A DNA stretch of 64,000 nt from Candidatus Poribacteria bacterium (GTDB lineage: Bacteria > Poribacteria > WGA-4E > WGA-3G), in NCBI GenBank assembly GCA_022821965.1, contig JAJECN010000010.1, positions 62,001 through 126,000 on the forward strand, in the 5' to 3' direction. Positions 16,552 to 25,461 of the stretch are shown here, one piece after another; the stretch's first letter is position 1; each line of letters begins with the position of its first letter. The translations under genes and the position numbers were made by a program. The notes under the pieces are model-generated. The model saw only the letters and a list, made by a program, of their open reading frames with translations, was not told the DNA's origin and searched no databases.

Positions 16552-19101
16552 TTACTTTCGTATCAACATCTTTCGTGTGGCGGTGAAATCACCTGCGGTT
16601 AATGTATAGAAATACACGCCACTCGCGACAGGCTCATCGATCTCGTTTTTACCATCCCAGTACGCCGCCCGGCTGCGCGACTGATATACACCACTTGCCT
16701 TATGTCCTAAGGATAAGGTTTGGACTAAACTGCCATCCACGGCATGGATGCGTAGCGTTACATCCGCTGGCATGGACAACTGATACGGGATCCATGTCTC
16801 CGGGTTGAATGGGTTCGGATAGTTCGCTAACAGTGCCGTCTCTTTAGGAGTCAATGTTAACAGCAGCTGCTCCAAGAAACGGATACCGCGTTGTGAGATT
16901 GCGTTTGTGAGACTTAAGTGCTGTGCTTGCGTCAGCCACTGCTGCACGGTCTCTGGAGAGAACTGGGAGAGATGGACTGCAGCGGGAGCATTGGCTGCCA
17001 TCCCTCCGAATGCAGCAGCGACAGCGACGAGGTCTCGAATGTCAACTGTCCCATCGCCGTTGACATCTGCAGGGTGCTGACCCCTAAAACCGAAGTTTGC
17101 AGCAACCGACACCAAATCTTGGATATTTACAACACCATCATTATTAACATCTGCCTTAACACGGGCATCGCTGATGTTAGGACTTACGGCGGAAGGAGTT
17201 AGACTCCATAGGAGTACCGTCCCATCGGAACTCCCACTTGCAAGGATTGTGCCATCAGGACTAAAAGCGACACTATTGACAGGACCGGTGTGTTCCGAGA
17301 ATGTGTTGAGGTGTCTGCCAGTCGCTGCATCCCAGAAATGCACGGTGTTATCCCAACTCCCACTCGCGAGGGTGTGGCCATCAGGACTATATGCAACACT
17401 TGGGAACCAGTCGGTGTGTTCCGGGAGTGTGTTGAGGAGTTGGCCGGTTGCCGCATTCCAGAGACGCACGGTGTTATCGAAACTCGTACTCGCGATAGTG
17501 CTACCATCCGGACTGTAGGAAACACTCCAGATCTGGGAGGTGTGTTCAATTGTGTTTTTGAGTCTACCAGTTATCGCATCCCATAAACGCACGGTGCGAT
17601 CCTTACACCCACTCGCGAGGGTGTGGCCATCAGGACTATATGCAACACCGTAAACCTCATCTGTGTGTCCTACGAGTTCAGCTTTCAAGCCGGTTGCTGT
17701 ATCCCATAAGTTTACCGCTCCATAACTCCCAACAGCGATTCTCTTTCCATCGGGACTATATGCAACACTCAAGCCACCGCCTCTGTTATCGGTGAGGTTC
17801 CTTGTGAGGGTTCCCGTTGCTACATCCCATAAAACTAAGTAGCTAGCACTCACACTAACCATGGTTTTTCCATCGGGACTAAAAGCGATACCAAGGGTAC
17901 CGGCGGTACGTTCCGTGAACTTGGTTTTTGGGGTGCCGGTTACCACATCCCATAAATAGATCTCATTACCTGCACTAGCGAGAGTTTTTCCATCGGGACT
18001 AAAAGTGACACTATTGACAGAACCGGTGTGTCCCGAGAGTGTGTTTTGCAGTTGCAGCGAATCTTGTCCGGTGTTGGTGAATGTTATTGAGGCAGTTGTG
18101 CCACTGGTGTCTGTGGCTGCGTGGATAACGTCCGTTGTACCGACACCTGGCATGAGTTGCCATAGGCGTACCGTCTGGTCACTGCACCCAACGGCGAGGG
18201 TGTTGCCATCAGGACTATATGTAACATATCTGGCACCGTCGGGGTGTCCGACGAGTTTGTGTAGAAGGGTACCCGTGTGTGCATCCCAGAGCCACACCTG
18301 TGTCCCTCTTACACTAGCGACCATGTTTCCATCGGGACTATACGCGACACTGGAGGTCCAGGCAAAATGTTGAAGGGTATTTTGGAGGGTCCTTGTCTGG
18401 ATATCCCAGAGAAATACCTCTGTCCCCTCGACACTTGCGATCCTGTTTCCATCGGGACTATACGCGATACTTCTGACTTCGGAGAAGTGTTCCAATTCAG
18501 TTATGTGTTCGCGCGTCTGTGCATCCCAGAAATACACCGCACCATAACCCCCAATAGCGATAATTTTCCCATCAGGACTATACGCAATAGCATTACCGCC
18601 TTCCCTGGGAGCTAGATCTAGGCGAGTGCCCGTCTGTACATCCCAAAAACATGTCTCTACACCAGTACCAGCGATGGTTTTTCCATCCGGACTAAAAGTG
18701 ACGCTCTTGATACCCAGTCTGGCCCCCGTTAACTCGTTTAAGAGTGTACCTGTCCGGGCATCCCACAGACGCACAGGAGGATCGATACGACCTGAATCAC
18801 TTGCACTAGCGATGGTTTTTCCATTCGGACTAAAAACAACACTGTTGACACTATAGTGTTCCATCGTGTTGAGAAGTGTACCGGTTGCCGCATCCCAGAG
18901 ACGCACGGTGTTACCGGGATATCCATCTCCACTAGCGATGGTTTTTCCATCCGGACTAAAGACAACACTATTGACATAACCGGTGTGTCCTACGAGAATG
19001 TTTATCTGCTTCGGCAACTCTTGGGCGAAACTCGTTGCCGTGTTGAGGGTTAGAAAAGCAAATAGAACTATCAGTAAAGAAAAAACGTTTCTTATTTTCA
19101 T
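16552..19101 (-). CDS. Secreted 14-blade WD40 protein with dockerin pair and C-terminal sorting-type module
   Basis: This 849-residue protein has a signal peptide ending near SFAQ. I count 14 WD40 units (for example VNSVVFSPDGKTIASG and SVAYSPDGHTLASGSWD), seven before and seven after a non-WD linker around residue 325. This fits two complete seven-bladed propellers. Two dockerin-like calcium loops follow (DVNNDGVVNIQDLV and DVNGDGTVDIRDLV, near residues 650-690). The C-terminus contains YPNPFNPETWIPYQLS and ends VYFYTLTAGDFTATRKMLI, a FlgD-Ig-like or type IX-style sorting module. It probably acts as an extracellular or surface binding scaffold; the ligand is unknown. Confidence 0.85.
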   Translation of the reverse strand: MKIRNVFSLLIVLFAFLTLNTATSFAQELPKQINILVGHTGYVNSVVFSPDGKTIASGDGYPGNTVRLWDAATGTLLNTMEHYSVNSVVFSPNGKTIASASDSGRIDPPVRLWDARTGTLLNELTGARLGIKSVTFSPDGKTIAGTGVETCFWDVQTGTRLDLAPREGGNAIAYSPDGKIIAIGGYGAVYFWDAQTREHITELEHFSEVRSIAYSPDGNRIASVEGTEVFLWDIQTRTLQNTLQHFAWTSSVAYSPDGNMVASVRGTQVWLWDAHTGTLLHKLVGHPDGARYVTYSPDGNTLAVGCSDQTVRLWQLMPGVGTTDVIHAATDTSGTTASITFTNTGQDSLQLQNTLSGHTGSVNSVTFSPDGKTLASAGNEIYLWDVVTGTPKTKFTERTAGTLGIAFSPDGKTMVSVSASYLVLWDVATGTLTRNLTDNRGGGLSVAYSPDGKRIAVGSYGAVNLWDTATGLKAELVGHTDEVYGVAYSPDGHTLASGCKDRTVRLWDAITGRLKNTIEHTSQIWSVSYSPDGSTIASTSFDNTVRLWNAATGQLLNTLPEHTDWFPSVAYSPDGHTLASGSWDNTVHFWDAATGRHLNTFSEHTGPVNSVAFSPDGTILASGSSDGTVLLWSLTPSAVSPNISDARVKADVNNDGVVNIQDLVSVAANFGFRGQHPADVNGDGTVDIRDLVAVAAAFGGMAANAPAAVHLSQFSPETVQQWLTQAQHLSLTNAISQRGIRFLEQLLLTLTPKETALLANYPNPFNPETWIPYQLSMPADVTLRIHAVDGSLVQTLSLGHKASGVYQSRSRAAYWDGKNEIDEPVASGVYFYTLTAGDFTATRKMLIRK

Positions 19102-19130
19102 GTGCTTTTGTCTCCTTTACAGATTTCACT

Positions 19131-19197
19131 CCTACGGGGTTCAAGAGATTGATGGAGCGATTTTCTACATAGAGGTTTCCACCCCTACGGGGCTAAA
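19131..19197. repeat. Short palindromic CCTACGGGG repeats
   Basis: Two copies of a CTACGGGG-centred sequence (CTCCTACGGGGTT and CCCCTACGGGGCT) lie about 50 bp apart upstream of the WD40 gene. The second is a palindrome CCCC-TAC-GGGG. Confidence 0.4.
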
Positions 19198-19292
19198 ATA
19201 GTTATCAGTTAAACAGACGCTTTCTTTAACTTCAGACTTCTTGTAACTGAAGATTGAAAACTCTCAAAGACGCAAGGACTTGGATTTCACGG

Positions 19293-19985
19293 CTACTCAG
19301 GGGCTTTGTATTTCGGATCGTCGAAGTATTTCCGAGTATCCCATTTACCCGTAACGACGAGTTCATTCATGTGCCATCTATTCTCCCGTTTTGTCAGGTA
19401 AATATAGGTGTTATCAGCCGTTTTTGCACTCGCTTCACGCCAAGGAATCTGGACATTCTTACGACGGATATAAAATTCTGTCAATAGAGGAGTCGAACTC
19501 AATGGAGAAAATCCTCCATTACACACGTTATAAGGGTTCCTTAACGAAACTGTGCTCAATAACTTACGAGGTACTAAGCCCAACTCTCCACCGCATAGAA
19601 AGACGAATCTGATAGTAGAAGGATAAAAGTACGACGCAACAGTTTCAAAATCTCTTGCCTCCCACGCATTATAAACTTCGGTGTAGACCTGTTGAATGGC
19701 TGCTGTTTCTGTAGGAAAATCAATTGGAGTACTCTCCGCCACTTCCTCCTCTGGTACTATCTCTACCCACGATTTATCTACGTAAGGGGCAGTTGGAAAA
19801 AAGACGTATTCGACAAATCGAGCAAGGTGTTTTTGTTCTTCTACTGTTAGTTGGTTTGTTCCCCCATCCGTTTCTGTCTCATCTGCCCCGCAACTGATAA
19901 GATTCAAACTTGCAAAGCCTGTTACCAACAGGATTATCACGGGCAGTGCCCTCACAAAAAACAGGGACATTTTTTTCTGATTCAT
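19293..19985 (-). CDS. Putative lipoprotein with possible NTF2/SnoaL-like domain
   Basis: This 230-residue protein has a hydrophobic signal sequence and lipobox LISC near residue 32, so it is likely a lipoprotein. The middle (ETAAIQQVYTEVYNAWEARD followed by FETVASYFYP) resembles the first helices of SnoaL/NTF2-like folds, a call by eye only. The stop lies 192 bp from the WD40-dockerin gene start, and the start lies 15 bp from the end of the WD40-barrel gene, so the latter pair is probably cotranscribed. Function is unknown. Confidence 0.6.
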   Translation of the reverse strand: MNQKKMSLFFVRALPVIILLVTGFASLNLISCGADETETDGGTNQLTVEEQKHLARFVEYVFFPTAPYVDKSWVEIVPEEEVAESTPIDFPTETAAIQQVYTEVYNAWEARDFETVASYFYPSTIRFVFLCGGELGLVPRKLLSTVSLRNPYNVCNGGFSPLSSTPLLTEFYIRRKNVQIPWREASAKTADNTYIYLTKRENRWHMNELVVTGKWDTRKYFDDPKYKAPE

Positions 19986-20000
19986 GATTACCTCAATAGA

Positions 20001-21554
20001 TTAGTAAGCAAGCCCGTTGAGAGTCAGTAAAACAGTTATGACCTCATTTGTTAGTTCAATGTAATTCCTTTCATCAATTTCCGTTCTGGATGCGTTACCA
20101 AAACTCACCGTCAGGTCAACGGAACTGTGAGGAAAAAACTCATAACCGATTCCTGCCGAAACCGCGAGTCCTGTTGCTCGTGCCTTTTCCAATTCAAGGG
20201 GTGGGAACCAAGTCGCTAAGGTTGATAGCCCCACGGAACTTGAAAGATAAAAGTTTGATTTGTTGTGAGGATAGATCGTCACTCCCAAACCAGCTGTGCC
20301 ATTGGCGATGACCGTGTCCCGATAAAGATTGCGCAGAGGTATCCACGCGATTCGACTTGTATAGTAAATGAGGACTTGATCAGTCAAACCGTGTCCGATT
20401 CTGAAATTAGTTATAAAAGCTGATTCCCTGCCTCGTGCCTCCAATCGAGGTCCTTCGTACGCATTTCCCCAATATTCGACAAGAGATTGGGTATAACTCG
20501 CCATCCCAGTACCGACACCGATTCCGCAGATAAAACCTTCACGGTCAGCTCTGGTACTGAATATCCTTGCTCTGGCACTATACACGATTGTTGAGGGATT
20601 CCATAAACGGGTTTCTCTCCCACTTGCACTTGCCAGTGTCTTCCCATCCGGACTGTAGGCTACACTACTGATATTACTGATATGTCCTTCAAGCATCCGC
20701 TTAAGCGCACCCGTCTTGGCATCCCATAAGCCGATGGTTTTATCCCAACCTCCACTTGCCAGGATCTTCCCATCCGGACTGAATGAAACGCTATTGACAG
20801 TGCCTGTATGCCCTTTGAGTTTCCGTTTGTAGGCACCCGTCTTCACATCCAACAAGTGGATTTCCTTCCCACTTGCACTTGCCAGGGTCTTCCCATCCGG
20901 ACTGAATGAAACGCTATTGACAGTGCCTGTATGCCCCTTAAATATTCGCTTGAGCGCGCCTGTCTTCACATCCCATAAACGAATAGTGGCATCCCAACCC
21001 CCACTTGCCAATGTTTTCCCATCTGGACTGAATGAGACACTTAAAACTTCATCCGTATGTCCTCTGATTGTTCGCTTGTGAACACCCGTCTCCGCATCCC
21101 ACAAACGGATGGTTTTGTCTCTACTCGCACTTGCCAGTGTTTTCCCATCTGGACTGAACGAAACACTCCAAACAAAAGTCGTGTGCCCTTTGAGCGACTG
21201 CTTATGCGCACCTGTCTTTACATCCAACAAGCGGATTTCTCTTCCGCTTCCACCTGCCAGTGTTTTCCCATCTGGACTGAATGAGACACTGCTGACACCG
21301 CCTATATGCCTTGTTAATTGCGGCAACTCTTCACCACTGTCTGTATCGTATAGCCAAATGCCGATGGAACTCGCAATTGCCAGCAGCCGACCGTCTCGGG
21401 AATATTGTATAGCAGTGATCCTACCTTCCGTGAGGTGTGGGTCAACCTCCTCAGGTAAGCTGAATCGTGTGTATTCTTGAGCGAAGCTCGATGATAGATA
21501 GACACCTAAAAACAGAAGGAACGTCAAAACAATAAAAAACACCTTCGTTTTCAT
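20001..21554 (-). CDS. WD40 seven-blade propeller fused to a probable outer-membrane beta-barrel
   Basis: This 517-residue protein has a signal peptide ending SSFAQ. Residues about 40-330 contain seven WD40 units (SVSFSPDGKTLASASRDKT and variants). From about residue 340 to the end the repeats stop and an alternating, aromatic-rich pattern takes over. It includes GVGTGMASYTQSLVEYWG, the following GHGLTDQVLIYYTSRIAW and SNFYLSSSVGLSTLATWF. The chain ends LTLNGLAY, with the terminal aromatic residue typical of outer-membrane barrels. I infer a small outer-membrane barrel carrying a periplasmic or surface propeller. The start overlaps the previous gene as ATGA. I know of no named family with this layout. 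Confidence 0.7.
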   Translation of the reverse strand: MKTKVFFIVLTFLLFLGVYLSSSFAQEYTRFSLPEEVDPHLTEGRITAIQYSRDGRLLAIASSIGIWLYDTDSGEELPQLTRHIGGVSSVSFSPDGKTLAGGSGREIRLLDVKTGAHKQSLKGHTTFVWSVSFSPDGKTLASASRDKTIRLWDAETGVHKRTIRGHTDEVLSVSFSPDGKTLASGGWDATIRLWDVKTGALKRIFKGHTGTVNSVSFSPDGKTLASASGKEIHLLDVKTGAYKRKLKGHTGTVNSVSFSPDGKILASGGWDKTIGLWDAKTGALKRMLEGHISNISSVAYSPDGKTLASASGRETRLWNPSTIVYSARARIFSTRADREGFICGIGVGTGMASYTQSLVEYWGNAYEGPRLEARGRESAFITNFRIGHGLTDQVLIYYTSRIAWIPLRNLYRDTVIANGTAGLGVTIYPHNKSNFYLSSSVGLSTLATWFPPLELEKARATGLAVSAGIGYEFFPHSSVDLTVSFGNASRTEIDERNYIELTNEVITVLLTLNGLAY

Positions 21555-21859
21555 GCGGAATTTCCTCTTTTTCTAAGAATTGAAGGTTCAGTCCGCATCT
21601 CCTCTTGTGTCAGTTCGCTGGTGGTGCCATCCCCTTCTAACACAAGAATAACCTCCACTGTAAAGCCAACTGCTCGGTCTGAAGATTGAGGTGTATTGTT
21701 TCCTTGTCCTCCAGCATCTGAAAACAGTGTAACCTGATCGAAGTAATCTGTCAGTGGGAGGGACTCTGTTGTTTCATCGGTGGGGACCTGCGCTGCTCCT
21801 TGTGTTATGAAAGCAACAGTTGTCAATGTAAAAACGAAATAGAGATAGTATCTTTTCAT
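21551..21859 (-). CDS. Small secreted protein of unknown function
   Basis: This 102-residue protein has a signal peptide ending near GAAQ and an acidic, Thr/Ser-rich mature part with no recognised domain. Its stop overlaps the start of the WD40-barrel gene as ATGA, so the two are translationally coupled. It may be a partner or an N-terminal fragment related to secretion of the barrel protein; neither can be shown here. Confidence 0.55.
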   Translation of the reverse strand: MKRYYLYFVFTLTTVAFITQGAAQVPTDETTESLPLTDYFDQVTLFSDAGGQGNNTPQSSDRAVGFTVEVILVLEGDGTTSELTQEEMRTEPSILRKRGNSA

Positions 21860-21912
21860 CGTTCACTGTTCTCCGAAATCCCTATTGGAACGCGAATTTG
21901 ATAGTAACAGTA

Positions 21913-21948
21913 TTAGGACTTACGCAAAGGCATTTGGGTAAGTCCTAA
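21913..21948. repeat. 36-bp palindrome TTAGGACTTAC...GTAAGTCCTAA
   Basis: Perfect 11-bp arms extend inward through CAAA/TTTG with one G-G mismatch, leaving loop GGCA. The arm begins like the TTAGGACTTACGCA end at 59,944. It may be a minimal transposon-end remnant or a terminator; no T-run follows. Confidence 0.65.
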
Positions 21949-22061
21949 AGAATCACAACTAACGTGGGTTTGATAAATAATTGAGTGATTTTTTCTATAA
22001 AGAGAATCCTTTTGATATAATGAAGTTATCACATTTCAACTCAAAGGAGTTCTCTGATTTT

Positions 22062-23231
22062 TCAAAACGCCGCCTCAAATAATGCGACCATATCCTCTTC
22101 CGTACACTCTCTCGGATTAAATTTGTGACAGTGATCGAGCATCGCATCCGCGCCGAGTTTCGGAATCTTCTTTCGATCCAAACCAGCAGCTCCGAGACCA
22201 GTGGGCATATTCAGTTCTACATTGTATGCCTTGATTTTATCAATGGCAGCACGCCCTGCTTCATCGATATCCATCTTACTCGTATCTATCCCTAAAGCAC
22301 GCGCTATCTCGGCGTATCTCTCTTTGGCATGGGAGAAGTTGAATTCCATGACAGGCGGTAGGAGAATCGCGTTCGCTACGCCGTGCGGGATAGGGGCATC
22401 CGTAGAGAGTTGATGTGCCAGAGAGTGAACCGCGCCGAGTCCTTTCTGGAACGCAAACGCTGCCATACAAGATCCAAGAAGCATCTCGCCGCGCGCTGTT
22501 ACATCACTACCGTCGTGATAGACCTTTTGGATATTCGCGCTCAACATTCTGAGTGCCTGCAATGCAACCCCTTCAGCGATAGGGTGATATTTCGTTGCGA
22601 CATACGCCTCAATACCGTGTGTGATAGCATCCATACCTGTAGCGGCGGTGAGCGCAGGTGGCATGCCGAGCGTTATCCCCGGATCCAGAAGTGCTATATT
22701 CGACATGTTGAACGGCGTAACGATTGCCCGCTTTCGCCATCGATCCGTCGTGTTTAACGATGTATCCGTAATGATCGAACCCTGTGAGACTTCACTGCCG
22801 GTGCCAGCCGTTGTCGGGACACAGATGAGTGGCGGCATATCGTCGCGAATCCGTTCAAGCCCCCCAACATCAGCGTAGTACGGCTCTAAAGGTGGTTCAT
22901 GGGTCGTCAAGAGGCGGATGGCTTTGGCGGCATCCATCACACTCCCGCCACCCACAGCAATAACGACATCACACGCTTCGGCTTTGTAGGCTTCCACACC
23001 ATCTGTGATACTGATGTCCGTCGGATTCGGTTCAATATCTGAATATGTGGCATGCGACAAGTTGCTTGCGTCCAAGGCATCCACTGCTTTAGCGAGAATA
23101 CCCGCATTGATAACGCCAGCATCGCTTACCAAGAGTGGTTTTTTGCCATCAAACGCTTTGACATGCTCACCTAAATTTTGGATAGTTCCATCGCCAAATT
23201 CGATTCGCGGGGGTAAAAAATAATTTTGCAT
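22062..23231 (-). CDS. Iron-containing alcohol dehydrogenase
   Basis: This group III, Fe-dependent dehydrogenase reduces aldehydes or oxidises alcohols with NAD(P). The NAD-binding AVGGGSVMDAAKAI is near residue 85. PTTAGTGSEVSQGSIITD follows, then the metal ligands in MDAITHGIEAY, HSLAHQLS and PHGVANAI. The start chosen is the ATG at 23229-23231 (MQNYFLPP), giving 389 residues; two in-frame ATGs lie 15 and 36 bp upstream, and no Shine-Dalgarno decides. A palindrome and a long non-coding gap separate it from the WD40 operon downstream. Substrate is unknown. Confidence 0.9.
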   Translation of the reverse strand: MQNYFLPPRIEFGDGTIQNLGEHVKAFDGKKPLLVSDAGVINAGILAKAVDALDASNLSHATYSDIEPNPTDISITDGVEAYKAEACDVVIAVGGGSVMDAAKAIRLLTTHEPPLEPYYADVGGLERIRDDMPPLICVPTTAGTGSEVSQGSIITDTSLNTTDRWRKRAIVTPFNMSNIALLDPGITLGMPPALTAATGMDAITHGIEAYVATKYHPIAEGVALQALRMLSANIQKVYHDGSDVTARGEMLLGSCMAAFAFQKGLGAVHSLAHQLSTDAPIPHGVANAILLPPVMEFNFSHAKERYAEIARALGIDTSKMDIDEAGRAAIDKIKAYNVELNMPTGLGAAGLDRKKIPKLGADAMLDHCHKFNPRECTEEDMVALFEAAF

Positions 23232-23253
23232 TTGAAATTTTTGCATAAAGGTA

Positions 23254-23279
23254 GCGCGAGACAGCAAAACCCCGCGCTA
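23254..23279. repeat. TAGCGCG...CGCGCTA inverted repeat upstream of the Fe-ADH gene
   Basis: Seven-base arms TAGCGCG and CGCGCTA flank about 13 bases in the short gap between the alcohol dehydrogenase and the next upstream gene. It may terminate the upstream transcript or bind a regulator. Confidence 0.35.
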
Positions 23280-23306
23280 AAGATTATTCATAACAGTGTT
23301 CAAAAA

Positions 23307-24029
23307 CTACTTTACGGATTTGAGATGTGCCCAAGTTGTTGCGAGTTTACTTTTGGCATCAACCGGTAACGACGGTCCATCAGGCCCATAAACAACGACA
23401 TCGTCATACTTTGCAACTGTGCTCCACGTCGCTAAACCGACTCTCCCGACACCGCCTTCAGTGTCGTCGTCAACTTTTGCGACCTCTTCATCGTTGAGGA
23501 TGACTGTGTAACTTTTAGGTGTATTGACGATCTTGATGTTATACCAATCTTTCTCATCTATGGTGTGGTTGCTATTAGCACCGGCTTTGCCGCCCCACGA
23601 TTCAACTTGTGAGCGTGAGTTGCCCCAACCGCCAAGATTCCACCAATATTCCAATGAAGGTTTAAGTTTCTCCATACGTGGCGGATGGTCTTCAAGAGCC
23701 TGACCACGGGGTTGCATCAAGCCTTGGCACCGGAACATAATCAGAAAACCTTCAGCACCGCTGATTTTGCTGCCTCTCACCTCGAAAGTGTAATCGCTCC
23801 ACTTGTCATCCCAAAATTCGTCAGCGACAACGCTCATGCAGTTGGGTGAATTCTGGAGTTGATGGTATTCATCAGCCTTAAGTTCCCATTCTCCAAAGAG
23901 GGGGACCCACTTGTCTTCAGATGCCTTTGGATCATCAAAATTATCTTCAAAATAGGTTTGCGACATCGCAAGTGCAGCAATGCCGAGCGTGATTGTACAA
24001 ACAGTAATGAACACATTACGTCTGTTCAT
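23307..24029 (-). CDS. Secreted LamG/DUF1080-like carbohydrate-binding or hydrolase protein
   Basis: This 240-residue protein has a signal peptide ending LAMSQ. The mature part starts TYFEDNFDDPKASEDKW and contains WGGKAGANSNHTIDEKDW, IVNTPKSYTVILNDEEVAKV and GGVGRVGLATWSTVAKYDDV. These are hallmarks of the concanavalin-like fold of DUF1080/3-keto-disaccharide hydrolase-type and LamG proteins. An AAGGAG Shine-Dalgarno lies upstream. A role in binding or processing an extracellular glycan is inferred from the family. Confidence 0.7.
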   Translation of the reverse strand: MNRRNVFITVCTITLGIAALAMSQTYFEDNFDDPKASEDKWVPLFGEWELKADEYHQLQNSPNCMSVVADEFWDDKWSDYTFEVRGSKISGAEGFLIMFRCQGLMQPRGQALEDHPPRMEKLKPSLEYWWNLGGWGNSRSQVESWGGKAGANSNHTIDEKDWYNIKIVNTPKSYTVILNDEEVAKVDDDTEGGVGRVGLATWSTVAKYDDVVVYGPDGPSLPVDAKSKLATTWAHLKSVK

Positions 24030-24198
24030 AATAGTATTCTCCTTTTAGTGTGCATTGGATATGTAAATCCAAGCACTTCTCAATTATAGTAGAACCCATC
24101 TTTCTGATTGTTGCTAGTTAATTGCTGAAAACTGAACGGTTCTGAATCCATCCAAATTTCGGTTTAACTTAACAGAATGGTATTATTCGACACTTCCT

Positions 24199-24631
24199 TA
24201 GACTAAACTATAGTTTGGGCAATTTTAAGAGTTTCGAGTAGTTGAACTCAAGAGAACACCAGAAGGGACCCTCTCAGATTTTGTAGACTCCCATAGACAC
24301 GAAACACAGCGCATATAACACACTGAATATCACTCATGAAAACCACAGAAACGCCGACATCTACATTCTTAGATCGGAGGGTGAATCGGAGGTTTCGCTG
24401 CTCCCTAAAAATGCGATCTGCCCACGCTACGTCTATTGCAGCGTTGATTTTGATTTTCCTGAAAACCTCCGATCTATGCGTCCTTTTTTATCGGTTTCCG
24501 GTTTCCGTTTTGGATGCTTATCTGATTTTTCGAGGCGTTAGACATCCGTCCGAACTTTTGAGAAAAATCAGTAATGTTTTGAAAATAGGGCATGAACCGC
24601 CCTGAAATTGTCCAAACTATAGTAGACTAAA
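24199..24631. mobile_element. 415-bp non-autonomous transposon (MITE-like) with 9-bp target duplication
   Basis: The element spans 24208-24622. The left end CTATAGTTTGGGCAATTTT and right end GAAATTGTCCAAACTATAG are inverted repeats matching at 17 of 19 positions. They are flanked by a perfect direct repeat TAGACTAAA at 24199-24207 and 24623-24631, the target-site duplication. Inside, TAGATCGGAGG (24370-24380) and CCTCCGATCTA (24466-24476) form a second inverted repeat. A plus-strand ORF of 89 codons inside shows no transposase features. The duplication length suits the IS1, IS4 or IS256 groups, but I cannot assign a family. Confidence 0.85.
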
Positions 24632-24734
24632 GGCTGGAGATATCTTTCTCTTTTGTGAATAGATCGTTTCTACTAGAGAAACCAATATTAGCCTTGTGAG
24701 CCAAGGAGTTTTCGTGGACTTACTACTGGAATTA

Positions 24735-25361
24735 TTATCTCCCAGATACTTTTGCGTTTTGGTGTAATAATGGCAATATAAATTCATTAAGAAAAGCAGC
24801 TCTTGCATAAAACGCTTTACCTGGACCTTTTGTTCTGGGTTGGATATATTTACCCATATATCCGTGAAGTTCAGAAAATTCACCGTTAAGTACCTTATCT
24901 CTAACTAAGTTATAATCAGATTCTATTTGTTTGTAAATTTGCTGATTATCATCTAAGTCAAACATTACCGCTCCATAAAAAACAACTTCTGTTTGATATG
25001 GAGCTTCCCAAATTGTAGTGGCTATTATCATTTTTCTTAATTTCGCCAGCAAACCACTATCTTTAAAACTAGATTTCCTAACATCACTTTCATTAATCAT
25101 TGTTATAGACATAGGATATCTAAATTTGAGTTCACCGTTTTTAAATTCTAAAGCGGTTGTTTTCAGTTCCCAATCCCCAAAATCAGGCTTTTTTGAGGAA
25201 TCTATAGTTCCACCCAAATGCCTTTCTACAACTTGACCTGGCCACCCTTTATTGTATCCGCCGTTATTAGAAATTATTGTGACACCGTACCCATCGGCAA
25301 ATTTACTTAAGTCTTTACCATTAAGGTTGGATAATTTCTGTATTGCTGTTTCTCTTTCCAT
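24735..25361 (-). CDS. MutH/MvaI-like type II restriction endonuclease, copy 1
   Basis: This 208-residue protein fits the MutH/Sau3AI/MvaI-BcnI branch of PD-(D/E)XK nucleases. GWPGQVVERHLG (E46) precedes PDFGDWELK, with D60, E65 and K67 in the expected catalytic arrangement. The C-terminus YIQPRTKGPGKAFYARAAFL matches the MutH-type DNA-contact region. It is the last of three tandem paralogues downstream of a DNA methyltransferase and the most diverged, lacking the HGSTSR insert of the other two. It is the only copy with Asp at the first active-site position. Cleavage site is unknown; GATC would fit the Sau3AI/MutH branch. Confidence 0.75.
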   Translation of the reverse strand: MERETAIQKLSNLNGKDLSKFADGYGVTIISNNGGYNKGWPGQVVERHLGGTIDSSKKPDFGDWELKTTALEFKNGELKFRYPMSITMINESDVRKSSFKDSGLLAKLRKMIIATTIWEAPYQTEVVFYGAVMFDLDDNQQIYKQIESDYNLVRDKVLNGEFSELHGYMGKYIQPRTKGPGKAFYARAAFLNEFILPLLHQNAKVSGR

Positions 25362-25461
25362 TATAAAATCCTTTCCAATATTGCTTTCATTGCTTCTTTG
25401 GTAAAGTAAAACTGGCGGACGTTATAACCCCCGCCATCCGTAAACAGCTCAATATGCCTTG

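Noticed and set aside
17176-17186. TTAGGACTTACG inside the WD40-dockerin gene as another transposon end
   Set aside because: It encodes normal protein sequence of that gene and has no partner end; probably coincidence.
16552-21554. Regularly spaced repeats mistaken for a CRISPR array
   Set aside because: Units are about 120-130 bp, translate as WD40 blades and have no short unique spacers.
24336-24605. 89-codon ORF inside the 415-bp transposon as a transposase
   Set aside because: No DDE, Y1 or other transposase motifs, and no Shine-Dalgarno; it crosses the inverted repeats and is best explained as open by chance.
24617-24883. 88-codon minus-strand ORF overlapping nuclease copy 1
   Set aside because: It is an alternative frame of the nuclease 3' end with no homology and no ribosome site.
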